DNA of 39,153 nt from Deltaproteobacteria bacterium UBA1386 (GCA_002305765.1 DBQU01000039.1:1-39153); one strand, 5' to 3'; numbered from the stretch's first letter, positions 25,447 to 33,340 are shown. A program made the numbers and translations. Notes: generated from the letters alone by a model not told the origin.

Positions 25447-25695
25447 ATGGCCATATTCAGGGTAACATACAGGAACGCTCTCAACAGCGAGGGTGAACCC
25501 TTCGAACTCCCCGCCGACAAACTCGACACGAACGGCGCGAGGATCGACTGCTACGGATACGTGGAACGGGAGATCAGGGAAGGCGACAACTTTTCCCGTG
25601 ATGTTTACGAATACGACATCCCCGACAACGACGCCGACCGTTTCATCGAGGGTCTCAAGAGAACACCCAACGTCATGGACTACAAAAGACAATAG
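25447..25695 (+). CDS. Hypothetical acidic small protein
   Basis: This 82-residue protein is not recognised. It is acidic, with the opening MAIFRVTYRNALNSEGEPFE, then GYVEREIREGDNFSRDVYEY and the end RFIEGLKRTPNVMDYKR. The pattern suggests a small alpha/beta domain. A strong Shine-Dalgarno (aaggaggg) lies upstream of the ATG. It lies directly downstream of the helical hypothetical gene. The codon choice resembles neighbouring genes, so it looks native. Confidence 0.65.
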   Translation: MAIFRVTYRNALNSEGEPFELPADKLDTNGARIDCYGYVEREIREGDNFSRDVYEYDIPDNDADRFIEGLKRTPNVMDYKRQ

Positions 25696-25755
25696 CGGGA
25701 GCGATCCCGGTCTTCTGAAGGGACCTTGAGACCCGGCGTACGTACCCGCCGACCG

Positions 25756-25790
25756 TCAAGCGACTCAAGCAATTCAAGCCCCTCAAGCCG
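25756..25790. repeat. CAAGCGGCTCAAGC-family repeat, copy A
   Basis: This 35-base element matches the copy at 34950-34984 at 32 of 35 positions and shares CTCAAGCAATTCAAGC exactly. It consists of four successive TCAAGC words. It lies between two convergent genes (hypothetical and UbiB) and contains no ORF. Confidence 0.7.
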
Positions 25791-25793
25791 CCT

Positions 25794-27473
25794 TCAAAGC
25801 CTCTTTGACCTCATGATGCCGATGAGCAGCCACACCCCGAGGATGCTGGCGAGGAGAAAGCCGCCGAGGCCCAGAACGGGGTAACCGAAGACGGTCGGAC
25901 CCACCCCTGTTTGGAAGATGAGAGAGGACCCGATAATGAGGGCCGCTATCACCAAAGCAAAACTGATGCGGTTGCTCGACCGGTCGAGTTCGTCAGTGAG
26001 AAGCTCCAGCCCCCGATGTTCGAAGCGCATGGCCAGCTTCCCCTTCCGCATCATGGTGAGTATCTCTCTCGTGTCCGCCGGCAAAGCCCTCAATAACGCG
26101 ATGACCTCGTCGGCAACCCTGGAAAGACCGCGCAACTGCCTCGCCGGGTCGAATCTGCGCAAGAGGATCCTTCTCGCATAGGGCCGCGCCGTCTCGATGA
26201 TGTTGAATTCAGGGTCGAGAAGCCTCCCGACGCCCTCGCTGATGAGAAGCGCCTTGCCTATCATCGCAAATTCCGACGGTAGCCTCAATTTGTGGCGGTG
26301 AACGATGGTCATGAGTTCCCTGGTGATGGTCCCGATATCGAGCCTGTTCAGAGGCACGCCATAATAACGGTCGAAGAGGTCGTGCAGCTCACGTTTAAAG
26401 GCGCGGTCATCATACGGTTCTCCGACGATGCCGATCGTTCGCAACAGCCCGACGAGAGTGTCCACATCCTTCTGCATGACGGCCACGAATATGCCGGTCA
26501 TCTGCTCGGAGGTCTCTTCATCGATGGTCCCCGTCATGCCGAAGTCAACGGGCGCTATCACGTTGTTGTCGAGGACGAAGATGTTGCCGGGGTGAGGATC
26601 GGCGTGAAAACGACGGAGCTCGAATATCTCCTCGAGGGTGAGATTGGCCCCGTTCAGGGCAATGGTCTTCCTGTCGAGGCCGGCGGCCGTGAGACGGTCG
26701 ACGTCGGATATCTTTATTCCCGTGATGAACTCTATCGTCAGAACCTTGGACGACGTCAGGTCCCAGTGCACTTTTGGAATATAGACCGTCGGCGTACTGA
26801 TGAAATGGGCCTTGAAGCGGTCGATGTTCCGTCCTTCCCTGACGAAATCGAGTTCGTGCCGGATGGTCCTGGCAAAACCTTCCACAAGCTCCAGGGGGCC
26901 GAAATACCGGCTCTCCGGGACGTGCCGCTCGGCGAGGCCGGCGAACTCCCTGAGTATGCGGATGTCGGTCTCGATGACCTCCTCTATACCGATCCGCTGG
27001 ATCTTGACCGCCACTTCTTCACCTGCCGGTGTCCTGGCACGGTGGACCTGCGCGAGGGAAGCCGCCGCGACCGGTTTCTCTTCGAAGGATGAAAAAAGCT
27101 CACGGAGCGGGTGCCTCAACTGCGTCTCCAGGAGAGTTCTGGCTTCCTCGAAAGGGAAGGGAGGGACATCATCCTGAAGCTTGCTCAACTCCTTTATGTA
27201 GTCGGGCGGCAGTATATCGGGGCGGCTGCTCAGTATCTGACCCAGCTTTATGAAGGTGGGACCCAGTTCCTCGAAGACGAGACGGAGCCGCACCGGGATG
27301 GGAGGTCCTTCGGCAACACGCTCTTTGATGAGCGGTTTGCGCTTCCGTGGAGCGCGGTATCGCGCCTTCAGTCTGTCCAGGACCTCCGTGAAGCCATGGT
27401 GGGCAAGGACAGAGGCGATCTGGCTGTACCGCTTCAGGTCCCGGTACGTTTCACGAGCTCGAAAGATGGGCAC
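25794..27473 (-). CDS. UbiB/ABC1 (AarF)-family atypical kinase
   Basis: This 559-residue ADCK/UbiB-family protein is usually linked to quinone or lipid metabolism as a kinase-like ATPase. The N-terminal KxGQ motif is FIKLGQILSSRPD; the alanine-rich loop is PVAAASLAQVHRA. The catalytic core has RFHADPHPGNIFV and APVDFGMTGTIDEE. Two membrane helices end the protein (about 505-555: ALVIAALIIGSSLIF and LGLGGFLLASILGVWLLIGI). It starts at GTG 27473, three bases after the phasin stop, so the two are co-transcribed. No other quinone-synthesis gene is adjacent, although a UbiA-family gene lies 2.4 kb away. Confidence 0.92.
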   Translation of the reverse strand: MPIFRARETYRDLKRYSQIASVLAHHGFTEVLDRLKARYRAPRKRKPLIKERVAEGPPIPVRLRLVFEELGPTFIKLGQILSSRPDILPPDYIKELSKLQDDVPPFPFEEARTLLETQLRHPLRELFSSFEEKPVAAASLAQVHRARTPAGEEVAVKIQRIGIEEVIETDIRILREFAGLAERHVPESRYFGPLELVEGFARTIRHELDFVREGRNIDRFKAHFISTPTVYIPKVHWDLTSSKVLTIEFITGIKISDVDRLTAAGLDRKTIALNGANLTLEEIFELRRFHADPHPGNIFVLDNNVIAPVDFGMTGTIDEETSEQMTGIFVAVMQKDVDTLVGLLRTIGIVGEPYDDRAFKRELHDLFDRYYGVPLNRLDIGTITRELMTIVHRHKLRLPSEFAMIGKALLISEGVGRLLDPEFNIIETARPYARRILLRRFDPARQLRGLSRVADEVIALLRALPADTREILTMMRKGKLAMRFEHRGLELLTDELDRSSNRISFALVIAALIIGSSLIFQTGVGPTVFGYPVLGLGGFLLASILGVWLLIGIMRSKRL

Positions 27474-27476
27474 CTG

Positions 27477-27791
27477 CTAACCTGCATCCTTCTTTTCCGT
27501 GGATGATATCTTCGCCTCGATCTTCTTCAACGTCTTGCCGATCTCCTCCAGGTCTTTGCGCGTGGGAAGACCCATCTCGACGATCACCTTCTGTACGGCC
27601 GCGGACACCTTGTGCTGAAATTCCTTCTCCTGTTTGTCCGCTTCCTTGAGAAGCTTGTCGACGGTCTTGAACCTCTCCGCGCTTGCCACTTCGCCGCGCT
27701 TGATGAGATCGTCGACCAACTCTTCGGCTTTGTCCTTTGTCATGCTGATGGCGCCAAGTCCCATGAACACTGCTTTGCGTATCATATCCAT
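27477..27791 (-). CDS. Phasin-family-like small helical protein
   Basis: This 104-residue protein matches the phasin/PHA-granule regulator-like family: RKAVFMGLGAISMTKDKAEE, then a long amphipathic coiled-coil-like helix, and LPTRKDLEEIGKTLKKIEAK near the end. In such genomes the family is common even without polyhydroxyalkanoate synthase, so a PHA role is only one option; a membrane or lipid-surface role next to UbiB is possible. A strong Shine-Dalgarno (aaagggggt) precedes the ATG. It opens the phasin-ubiB operon. Confidence 0.8.
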   Translation of the reverse strand: MDMIRKAVFMGLGAISMTKDKAEELVDDLIKRGEVASAERFKTVDKLLKEADKQEKEFQHKVSAAVQKVIVEMGLPTRKDLEEIGKTLKKIEAKISSTEKKDAG

Positions 27792-27893
27792 AATACCCCC
27801 TTTGCTGAAGGCGCCGCCGGCTGGAAACGCCCCTTCTTCTGCGGGAACTGCGGAATCTCCGGTCAGCGCGCGCGGCTCCTCAGCTTAAAGAAT

Positions 27894-27922
27894 ATATTAG
27901 GCCACCGAACGGCCGATTTCAA
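27894..27922 (-). promoter_or_regulatory. Promoter for the phasin-ubiB operon
   Basis: On the minus strand TTGAAA (27917-27922) is followed after 17 bases by TAATAT (27894-27899), about 100 bases before the phasin start. The spacing and boxes fit sigma-70. Confidence 0.5.
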
Positions 27923-27998
27923 GTCACGGAACGTGACGCTCCAGGTCATTGCGTCTGACCGATCAGCGGATCTTTGTGGTAAGTGGTCGAAAACAGGG

Positions 27999-28004
27999 TA
28001 TAAT
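27999..28004 (+). promoter_or_regulatory. Perfect -10 box for the B3/B4 gene
   Basis: TATAAT lies about 70 bases upstream of the B3/B4-domain gene. The best -35 match, TTGTGG at 27974-27979, has 19-base spacing and is weak. It is divergent from the phasin promoter. Confidence 0.45.
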
Positions 28005-28072
28005 GTAGGCACGTTCCGGGCGTGACAATTCGTTGTCGATGGGAAGGGATCGAAGACCATAGGAGGTGGGAA

Positions 28073-28753
28073 GTGGAAAACAACGGGACGGCGTGGGTGG
28101 ACCTTTCGATCTCCCCCGCTTATCGGAGCAGGTACCCGGGTGTCGCTTTCGGATCGACGCTCATATCCGACTGCCTGCCTTTGAGCGACGCCGCCGGGTT
28201 TGACCAGCACAGGCGGGGTCTCCTCAGAAAAATGAGAAAGCGCGAGACACTTGCCGGCATATCGACGCGCATCGACCTCTACGACAGATTCTTCCGGAGC
28301 TTCGGCTTTGAGTGCCCCCTGCCCGGGCACCTCAAGAGAACGGTCTTGAGCGGCTTCCCGAGATACAACCTGATGGTGGACGCTCACTTCATGGCGGAGA
28401 TGTGCGCCGGCATCCTCGTGGCAGTGACGGACCACGATCGTATCGAAGGGAGGCTCACGCTCGATGTGGCCCGGCGCGGGGAGGTGTGCGCCGGAATGGG
28501 AGGCCGCCGGTTCACGACGATCGAGGGGGAGATCGTGCTCCGGGATGAAAGGGACATCATCTGTGTCCTTTGCCAGGGGGCGGATGAGAAGACAAGGGTT
28601 CGGGACGATACGCGCAACGTTCTTTTCTATTCCTATGCGGTGCCCGGCGTAGAGGGGGTCTATCTCAGGGAAGGACTGAGCGTGGCCGCGGAGGTCATGT
28701 CCCGCTTTGGTGGCGGGAACGTGAAGGGCCTTATGGTGTTCGAAGGGACCTGA
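28073..28753 (+). CDS. Solo B3/B4 tRNA-binding-domain protein
   Basis: This 226-residue protein is related to the B3/B4 domain of phenylalanyl-tRNA synthetase beta. The core reads LSGFPRYNLMVDAHFMAEMC, RGEVCAGMGGRRFTTIEGE, VLCRE-like ICVLCQGADEKTRVRDDTRN, and SYAVPGVEGVYLREGL. In synthetases this domain edits mischarged tRNA; free-standing copies have no settled function, so a trans-editing or metabolic role is open. I chose GTG 28073 because AGGAGGT lies five bases upstream. The frame is also open to a GTG at 28022, without such a site. Confidence 0.75.
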   Translation: MENNGTAWVDLSISPAYRSRYPGVAFGSTLISDCLPLSDAAGFDQHRRGLLRKMRKRETLAGISTRIDLYDRFFRSFGFECPLPGHLKRTVLSGFPRYNLMVDAHFMAEMCAGILVAVTDHDRIEGRLTLDVARRGEVCAGMGGRRFTTIEGEIVLRDERDIICVLCQGADEKTRVRDDTRNVLFYSYAVPGVEGVYLREGLSVAAEVMSRFGGGNVKGLMVFEGT

Positions 28754-28879
28754 GATGGGCTTCCCCAGGGAGCCCTGATGGGACAGGACATCGTCGAGAC
28801 CTGCTCCCGGACCGGGTCCTCGGGGTCGGAAAAGAACTAAACTTATCAGCATATCCGCCGATAACAGGAGTAAGGGTGT

Positions 28880-29011
28880 ATGCCGCGTCCAATCGATGAG
28901 GTGACCGTGTTCCGTCGCGCACGCCTTTCAGGTGTTCACGCGGGATCAGCGGAAATGGTTCGAGCGCGTTCGCGCACAGGCACGGAGTGGCAGCGTGGTA
29001 CGGTGATATGA
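28880..29011 (+). CDS. Possible 43-residue ORF ahead of the HisKA gene
   Basis: This short ORF has a good Shine-Dalgarno (AGGAG, nine bases upstream of the ATG), and its TGA overlaps the next gene's ATG (ATGA). The product is Arg-rich (MPRPIDEVTVFRRARLSGVH...). No family is recognised. It may be a leader ORF that couples translation of the HisKA protein, or chance. Bases 28754-28879 upstream contain nothing else recognised. Confidence 0.3.
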   Translation: MPRPIDEVTVFRRARLSGVHAGSAEMVRARSRTGTEWQRGTVI

Positions 29012-29406
29012 AAGGCACAGGAAGGACAAGCCGGGAGTTCCTCCGGGAGATAGCCGCCCTGAAACGGAGAGTTCGGGAACTGGAGGAGTTGAGCGCGGGG
29101 CACAGGAAGGCGGATGAGGAGGAGAGGCATAGCGCCAGGCTCTCAGCCGCGCTTGAGATGGCCGGCGCGATCTGCCATGAGGTGAACCAGCCCCTTCAGG
29201 TCATCACCGCCAGGATCTACCTGCTGTCCATGGACAACACCGATGACCGGACACGGGAGGCGCTCGAGATGATGAACGATCAAGTCCACAGGATCGGTTC
29301 GATAACAAGGGAACTGATGGGCTTGAAAAGGTATTCAAACCGCGATTACATAGGGACTATCAAGATCGCCAACATAAGCGGGACGCCAGAAGGGGGTCCC
29401 CGATGA
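29008..29406 (+). CDS. Histidine-kinase HisKA-domain protein lacking ATPase
   Basis: This 132-residue protein has an N-terminal coiled coil (LREIAALKRRVRELEEL) and a HisKA dimerization/phosphoacceptor domain with His57 in GAICHEVNQPLQVITAR. There is no HATPase_c domain: no N, G1 or G2 box follows, and no frame continues one. The C-terminus (RYSNRDYIGTIKIANI) resembles the tail of HisKA-only proteins I recall in anaerobic delta-type genomes, so it may be a natural end rather than a truncation. A receiver gene follows at once. ATG 29008 overlaps the small upstream ORF; GTG 28987 is an alternative. Confidence 0.75.
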   Translation: MKGTGRTSREFLREIAALKRRVRELEELSAGHRKADEEERHSARLSAALEMAGAICHEVNQPLQVITARIYLLSMDNTDDRTREALEMMNDQVHRIGSITRELMGLKRYSNRDYIGTIKIANISGTPEGGPR

Positions 29407-29434
29407 TCCAAACTCACCATGGGGGACAAGCGCC

Positions 29435-29836
29435 ATGAATCCGAAAAAGGTGTTGATAGTGGATGACGAACCGGCCATTCTCGGTACGCTGCAGCAGATA
29501 TTCGAAAGGAGCGGCTATGACGCCCTGACGGCTGAAAGCGCCGAGCAGGCCCTCGACATGCTGAAGAACGAGTCCGTCATGATAATGTTCCTGGACCTCA
29601 ACCTTCCCGGGATGAGCGGTGTCGATCTTTGCAGGCTGATACGCAACAAGAACCGTATTGCGACCATCCATGCCCTTACGGGCTACGTGAACATCTTCGG
29701 TCAGATAGAGTGCCGTGAGGCGGGCTTTGATGATTTCTTCGTCAAGCCCGTGGACATCAACGTTCTCCTGAAGGCGGCCGAAAGCGCCGCGGAAAAACTG
29801 CGCCGGTGGAAGGTCGACGAATACGAGGTGATCTAG
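29435..29836 (+). CDS. Stand-alone response-regulator receiver protein
   Basis: This 133-residue protein is a single CheY-like receiver with no output domain. The acidic pair is Asp10-Asp11 (VDDEPA), the phosphorylated Asp54 is in FLDLNLPGMSG, Thr82 in ALTGY, and Lys104 in FFVKPVD. It lies 28 bases after the HisKA-only gene, so the two likely exchange phosphate. The kinase that charges them is not encoded here. The stop is followed by convergent UbiA-family gene. Confidence 0.9.
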   Translation: MNPKKVLIVDDEPAILGTLQQIFERSGYDALTAESAEQALDMLKNESVMIMFLDLNLPGMSGVDLCRLIRNKNRIATIHALTGYVNIFGQIECREAGFDDFFVKPVDINVLLKAAESAAEKLRRWKVDEYEVI

Positions 29837-29887
29837 GACGCCATTGCGATCCTGCCCTTTCCGAGTGCCGCCGCCGGGGGCCCGGCA

Positions 29888-30775
29888 TTACGAGGCGATC
29901 ATGAGGCCTATGGCGAAAAGCGCCGGGGTGGCGAGGTTGATGATCACGTTCCTGCCCAGATAGGGAACAAGACTTTTCATTTCCTCAGAGTATCTCAGGA
30001 CGCCCCGGGATGTCTGAACGGCTATGACCGTCGTGGCGAGGGCGAAGAAGACATGAACGGGGAAGACGCCGAGGGCGTAGCCGAGGAATAACGGTACATA
30101 TGAGGCGGCAAGGAAGAATATGTATATCCTTGCCACGTTCTTTCTTCCCAGGAGGATGGGCAGGTGTTTCCTTCCCACCGTCCTGTCAGCTTCCACGTCG
30201 GGGAACTGGTTGAGAAGAAGCAGGTCGCTCACGAGAAACCCCGGGACAAGGGACGCAAGGAGAGCGGTCAAGGAGTAGCTGCCTGTGAGGACGAAATGCG
30301 TGCCCAGCACCATGAGAGGGCCGAAGGCAAGGCCGGGTGCGATGAGGCAGACGATGGGCCTCTTTGTGATCCACTGGGTATAGAAGACGATGAGCGCCAT
30401 GCCCGTAAGACCCAGGGGAAGCAGGAGCACGCCGACGGTGAAAACGAAGTACATCCCGATGGCGAAACAGATGACCAGGGATAGTATGCCTGTCGCGAGG
30501 GCCCATCCCGCCTTGTCGGGCCTCTCCTGAAGCGTCCCGCTGCCGCCGCTGAAGGGGGTCCTCTCAGTCCTGAAATCGAGACCGCTCCTGAAATCGCAGT
30601 ATTCGTTGAGGGCGTTGACGCTGATGTGGGAGCATACCGCGCCTATGACGATGAGGACAACGGAGACTATATCGACCCGTGCCCCCGACCACATGGCGGT
30701 CGATATCCCCACGAGGATGCACATCGGTGTGAGGATCAGAAAGGGGACCTTCATGGGCCCGAGTATGTACCTCAT
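29888..30775 (-). CDS. UbiA-family prenyltransferase
   Basis: This 295-residue integral-membrane protein of the UbiA/MenA superfamily has about eight or nine hydrophobic segments. The first Asp-rich site is NALNEYCDFRSGLDFRTERT (NxxxDxxxD type). The second is LLLLNQFPDVEADRTVGRKH (DxxxD). It would transfer an isoprenoid chain to an aromatic acceptor or to a related lipid; the dihydroxynaphthoate (MenA) type is the closest look, but the acceptor is not certain. No other menaquinone gene is adjacent. A good promoter lies upstream. Confidence 0.87.
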   Translation of the reverse strand: MRYILGPMKVPFLILTPMCILVGISTAMWSGARVDIVSVVLIVIGAVCSHISVNALNEYCDFRSGLDFRTERTPFSGGSGTLQERPDKAGWALATGILSLVICFAIGMYFVFTVGVLLLPLGLTGMALIVFYTQWITKRPIVCLIAPGLAFGPLMVLGTHFVLTGSYSLTALLASLVPGFLVSDLLLLNQFPDVEADRTVGRKHLPILLGRKNVARIYIFFLAASYVPLFLGYALGVFPVHVFFALATTVIAVQTSRGVLRYSEEMKSLVPYLGRNVIINLATPALFAIGLMIAS

Positions 30776-30806
30776 TTTTCACCCTCCCGATACGAATAAG
30801 TTCCTA

Positions 30807-30835
30807 ATCATACAGAATCAGGCCTGTTTTTGCAA
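30807..30835 (-). promoter_or_regulatory. Sigma-70 promoter for the UbiA-family gene
   Basis: On the minus strand TTGCAA (30830-30835), a 17-base spacer and TATGAT (30807-30812) lie about 32 bases before the ATG. The -10 box matches five of six consensus positions. Confidence 0.6.
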
Positions 30836-30886
30836 GGAGTGAAAGATGGAACATGATCGGGAAGGCACGAGACGACCCTTTTAGAC

Positions 30887-32140
30887 TCAGCGGGAGACTG
30901 TCTGGCAGGGGTAGACCCTGACGGCGCCTTTCCCCTCAAAGAGGATCCCGTCCCCGGTTACGCCCCTCAAGATACCCCGGGTATCTCCGCACCGGAACCC
31001 TGCCGTGCCTGTTCTGAAGAGACACAGAAGGTCGGCGTACCCGTCGGAATTTACATCCAGGGCCCAGGGGCTGCAGAAGGCCATGCTCGCCTCCTCTCCC
31101 GTACGTCCGAAGGTGAGACTGCCCGGGTCCGTCATCTCAGGGGCGTCGAAATTGGGGCTCCCGAGGATCGCCACGGGGACGAAGCCCGAGCTGCTTGCGT
31201 TGATGAGGTTCCTGCTGCTCCAGGGCCTGATGTCGATCGCAACGGGCATGAGATCCGTCGCGGGGGTGGCCACGAAGGCATGGGTGCCCGAGGGATCGGT
31301 GAAGTACCCCACGATCACCCCGACGTCATTGATCCCATGAGCAACGGTCTCGTATGCTCCGGGGTAATCGAGGGTCGTCCATGTGGCGCCGTCGAGCAGG
31401 AAGCCGTGCGTTCCCGTCGCGTCGGTGTACTCTCCGACGATGGCCCCGCCGTTATTGATACCCCAGGCGACGGTGGAATCCGCTCCGGGACGGTCGAGGA
31501 AGAAGAGCGTGTCGCCGCTCAACGAGCAGCAGTGCGTGCCTTGGAAGTCCACGCACTGTCCTACGATGGTGTCTGTATCGTTTATGCCGTAAGCGTGGAA
31601 GACCACCCCCGGACCCACTGGATAGTCGAGAAGGGTGTAGGTGCCGCCACTCAGCGAATAGCCGTAGTAGCCGCGCAGCCCCTCGGGCACGTGGGGTCTT
31701 TCCCCCGAGAACCACCCGACCATGGTGTTCGAACTGTTGACTGAATAGACGTAGCTCTCTCCCGCCCGGGGGTACGGGTCGATGTACGTGTAGCCACCGC
31801 CTGTCAGGGAATATCCGAAGGCCACGCCGCCGGCATCCACTGAGGTCCCGACGAGCGTTCCCCCGTCATTGATCCCCATGGCAAATGTCCACATGGCTCC
31901 CGGGTAGTCGAGGCTGTACCAGGTCGCTTCGTACAGCACAAAGCCGCGAGGTTCCCAGGGGTAGTCGGAATTCGCGTCGTACCACCCGATGATCACCCCT
32001 GAATTATTGATGTCCCAGGCCTCTGTGTGCGTGGCTCCCGGGTAGTCGACGACACTGTACGTGTAGCCGGCGGCCCCGGCCGGGCTGCAAAGGAGAAGGA
32101 CAAAGGCCATGGAGACGATGATTGCGGAAGCTCGTTTCAT
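30887..32140 (-). CDS. Secreted HAF-repeat protein
   Basis: This 417-residue exported protein has a clear signal peptide (KRASAIIVSMAFVLLLCSPA, cleavage near AGA-AG). The mature part holds six HAF-type repeats of about 45 residues, each with a (L)DYPGA turn, a (A)WGINN/D motif and (V)IVGxY, for example LDYPGAYETVAHGINDVGVI. A C-terminal module follows with PVAIDIRPWSSRNLINASSS, GFVPVAILGSPNFDAPEM and a VNSDGYADLL calcium-loop-like segment. The module is common in secreted proteins of environmental bacteria. The function is unknown, and a beta-propeller-like fold is likely. A strong Shine-Dalgarno (aaggaggag) precedes the ATG. Confidence 0.85.
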   Translation of the reverse strand: MKRASAIIVSMAFVLLLCSPAGAAGYTYSVVDYPGATHTEAWDINNSGVIIGWYDANSDYPWEPRGFVLYEATWYSLDYPGAMWTFAMGINDGGTLVGTSVDAGGVAFGYSLTGGGYTYIDPYPRAGESYVYSVNSSNTMVGWFSGERPHVPEGLRGYYGYSLSGGTYTLLDYPVGPGVVFHAYGINDTDTIVGQCVDFQGTHCCSLSGDTLFFLDRPGADSTVAWGINNGGAIVGEYTDATGTHGFLLDGATWTTLDYPGAYETVAHGINDVGVIVGYFTDPSGTHAFVATPATDLMPVAIDIRPWSSRNLINASSSGFVPVAILGSPNFDAPEMTDPGSLTFGRTGEEASMAFCSPWALDVNSDGYADLLCLFRTGTAGFRCGDTRGILRGVTGDGILFEGKGAVRVYPCQTVSR

Positions 32141-32340
32141 CTTACTCCTCCTTGAGGGGTATCCGAACCTGACGCGCCGTGCTCCTGTCTCTCGCTTTCC
32201 GGCCTTACTGCCAGAAGGTCCCGACGGATAGGGATATCATAACGAGAACGCGGGATTTCTGTCTGTCGCAGAAAATGCAATTGTTTTGTAATGGTTCCTG
32301 TGGGGTTGGTGTCGTTTTTTTGGTGACAGGGCGGAGTGGT

Positions 32341-32421
32341 ATGGGACCTGTGGGATGAATAGGACCTATAGGACGAATAGGACAGATAGGACGCTTAGGA
32401 CATATGGGACACATGGGCCCC
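32341..32421. repeat. 9-base ATAGGACNN tandem array (9 units)
   Basis: Nine consecutive 9-base units fit the consensus ATRGGACNN: atgggacct, gtgggatga, ataggacct, ataggacga, ataggacag, ataggacgc, ttaggacat, atgggacac and atgggcccc. The last unit runs into a C6/G6 hairpin (32418-32423 with 32430-32435) right at the stop codon of the glycosylase gene. The array fills the 3' part of the 295-base gap between the HAF and glycosylase genes. In bases 32141-32340 I see no gene, riboswitch or clear promoter. Confidence 0.75.
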
Positions 32422-32435
32422 CCAGGGGTGGGGGG

Positions 32436-33059
32436 TTAGAGCATGGTCTTTAGTTTGTCCATGTCTTCCCAGGCTTCTTTGATCCTGCCCTGGCTGCGCA
32501 GGAGGTAGGAGGGGTGGTAGGTGGGCAGGAGAGGTACGCCCCGGAAGGTCGTGAGTTTGCCGCGGATGCGGGTTATGGGGGCGTCCGTTTCGAGCAGGGT
32601 GTTGTAGGCGTGGCGGCCCAGGGTGCATATGATGCGGGGCCGGATGATATCGAGCTGCGCGAGGAGGTATTCCTTGCACGCCGCCGCTTCATCGGGTTCG
32701 GGATCGCGGTTTCCCGGCGGCCTGCATTTGAGGACGTTGCAGATGAAGACGTCGCTTCTCTTTATCCCGATGCGTTCGATGAGCTGGTCGAGGAGCTTGC
32801 CCGCCCTGCCGACGAAGGGCCGCCCCTGGTTGTCCTCTTCCTCTCCCGGCGCCTCGCCCACGAAGACGATATCCGCCTTCGGGTTCCCTTCTCCGAAGAC
32901 GACGCTCTTGCGTGTCTTCGCCAGAGCGCACCTCTCGCAGGCGAGGACCGTCTTCTTGAGCTCGGAGAGCGTCGGCCCTTTCCTTTCGGCAAAGACATAT
33001 TCATCGACGCCCATGTTCTTAAGCGCCGTCAACAAACCTTTTGCATCCCTTGCATCCAT
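32436..33059 (-). CDS. Family 4 (Fe-S) uracil-DNA glycosylase
   Basis: This 207-residue enzyme removes uracil from DNA. The catalytic region is VGEAPGEEEDNQGRPFVGRA (about 68-86), and the second motif is LPTYHPSYLLR (179-189). Four cysteines at 41, 44, 112 and 128 (CERC, KCRPP, ACKEYL) have the spacing of the iron-sulfur ligands in Thermus-type UDGa. An N-terminal extension of about 40 residues is DnaE-fusion-like in some relatives and plain here. The ATG is 33059. It lies downstream of gatA, separated by a 319-base repeat-rich gap. Confidence 0.92.
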   Translation of the reverse strand: MDARDAKGLLTALKNMGVDEYVFAERKGPTLSELKKTVLACERCALAKTRKSVVFGEGNPKADIVFVGEAPGEEEDNQGRPFVGRAGKLLDQLIERIGIKRSDVFICNVLKCRPPGNRDPEPDEAAACKEYLLAQLDIIRPRIICTLGRHAYNTLLETDAPITRIRGKLTTFRGVPLLPTYHPSYLLRSQGRIKEAWEDMDKLKTML

Positions 33060-33159
33060 GGTCTAAACCTGACCTCTCAAAAGATCATCTCACGCCCGTT
33101 CGGCCCTTCGGTCCTCACTCGAGCACGCGGAGGAAAGAAGGAGATCACGCAGGAAGACA

Positions 33160-33214
33160 TTCCCGGGAATTTGAGGAATTCCCGGGAACCTTCGATCCCG
33201 CTCTAACGAGCGGG
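33160..33214. repeat. Paired TTCCCGGGAA palindromes and a stem-loop
   Basis: TTCCCGGGAA occurs at 33160-33169 and 33179-33188, 19 bases apart. A perfect 7-bp hairpin CCCGCTC-TAAC-GAGCGGG follows at 33197-33214. The set lies about 100 bases upstream of the glycosylase start, so a regulatory role is possible, but no T-run makes it a terminator. No gene is seen in 33060-33378. Confidence 0.5.
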
Positions 33215-33300
33215 AGGAAAACCCAACCAAAACCAACCGTGGACAGATCCCATATGTTGTGAACCCGCTTTGCCTCCCGCCGCAGGTGGGATGCGACGAT

Positions 33301-33340
33301 CTTTTCTCTGCGCCCTCTCATCGCTTTTCTCTGCGCCCTC
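33301..33340. repeat. 17-base direct repeat after gatA
   Basis: CTTTTCTCTGCGCCCTC occurs perfectly at 33301-33317 and 33324-33340. ACGATCTTTT flanks the pair on both sides (before 33306 and near 33359). It is downstream of gatA and non-coding. Confidence 0.5.

Noticed and set aside
29850..29890. Terminator between the receiver and UbiA-family genes
   Set aside because: GCCGGG/CCCGGC can pair, but the loop is two bases and no T-run is present.
32141..32340. Riboswitch in the HAF-gene leader
   Set aside because: I looked for a c-di-GMP-I type core and found no conserved blocks, only a short TTTCTG/CAGAAA hairpin.
32205..32414. Minus-strand ORF encoding a Pro/Ile/Cys periodic peptide
   Set aside because: It is just the translation of the 9-base tandem array, with no ribosome-binding site.
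32341..32421. CRISPR array
   Set aside because: Units are 9 bases with no spacers of unique sequence, and no cas gene is present.
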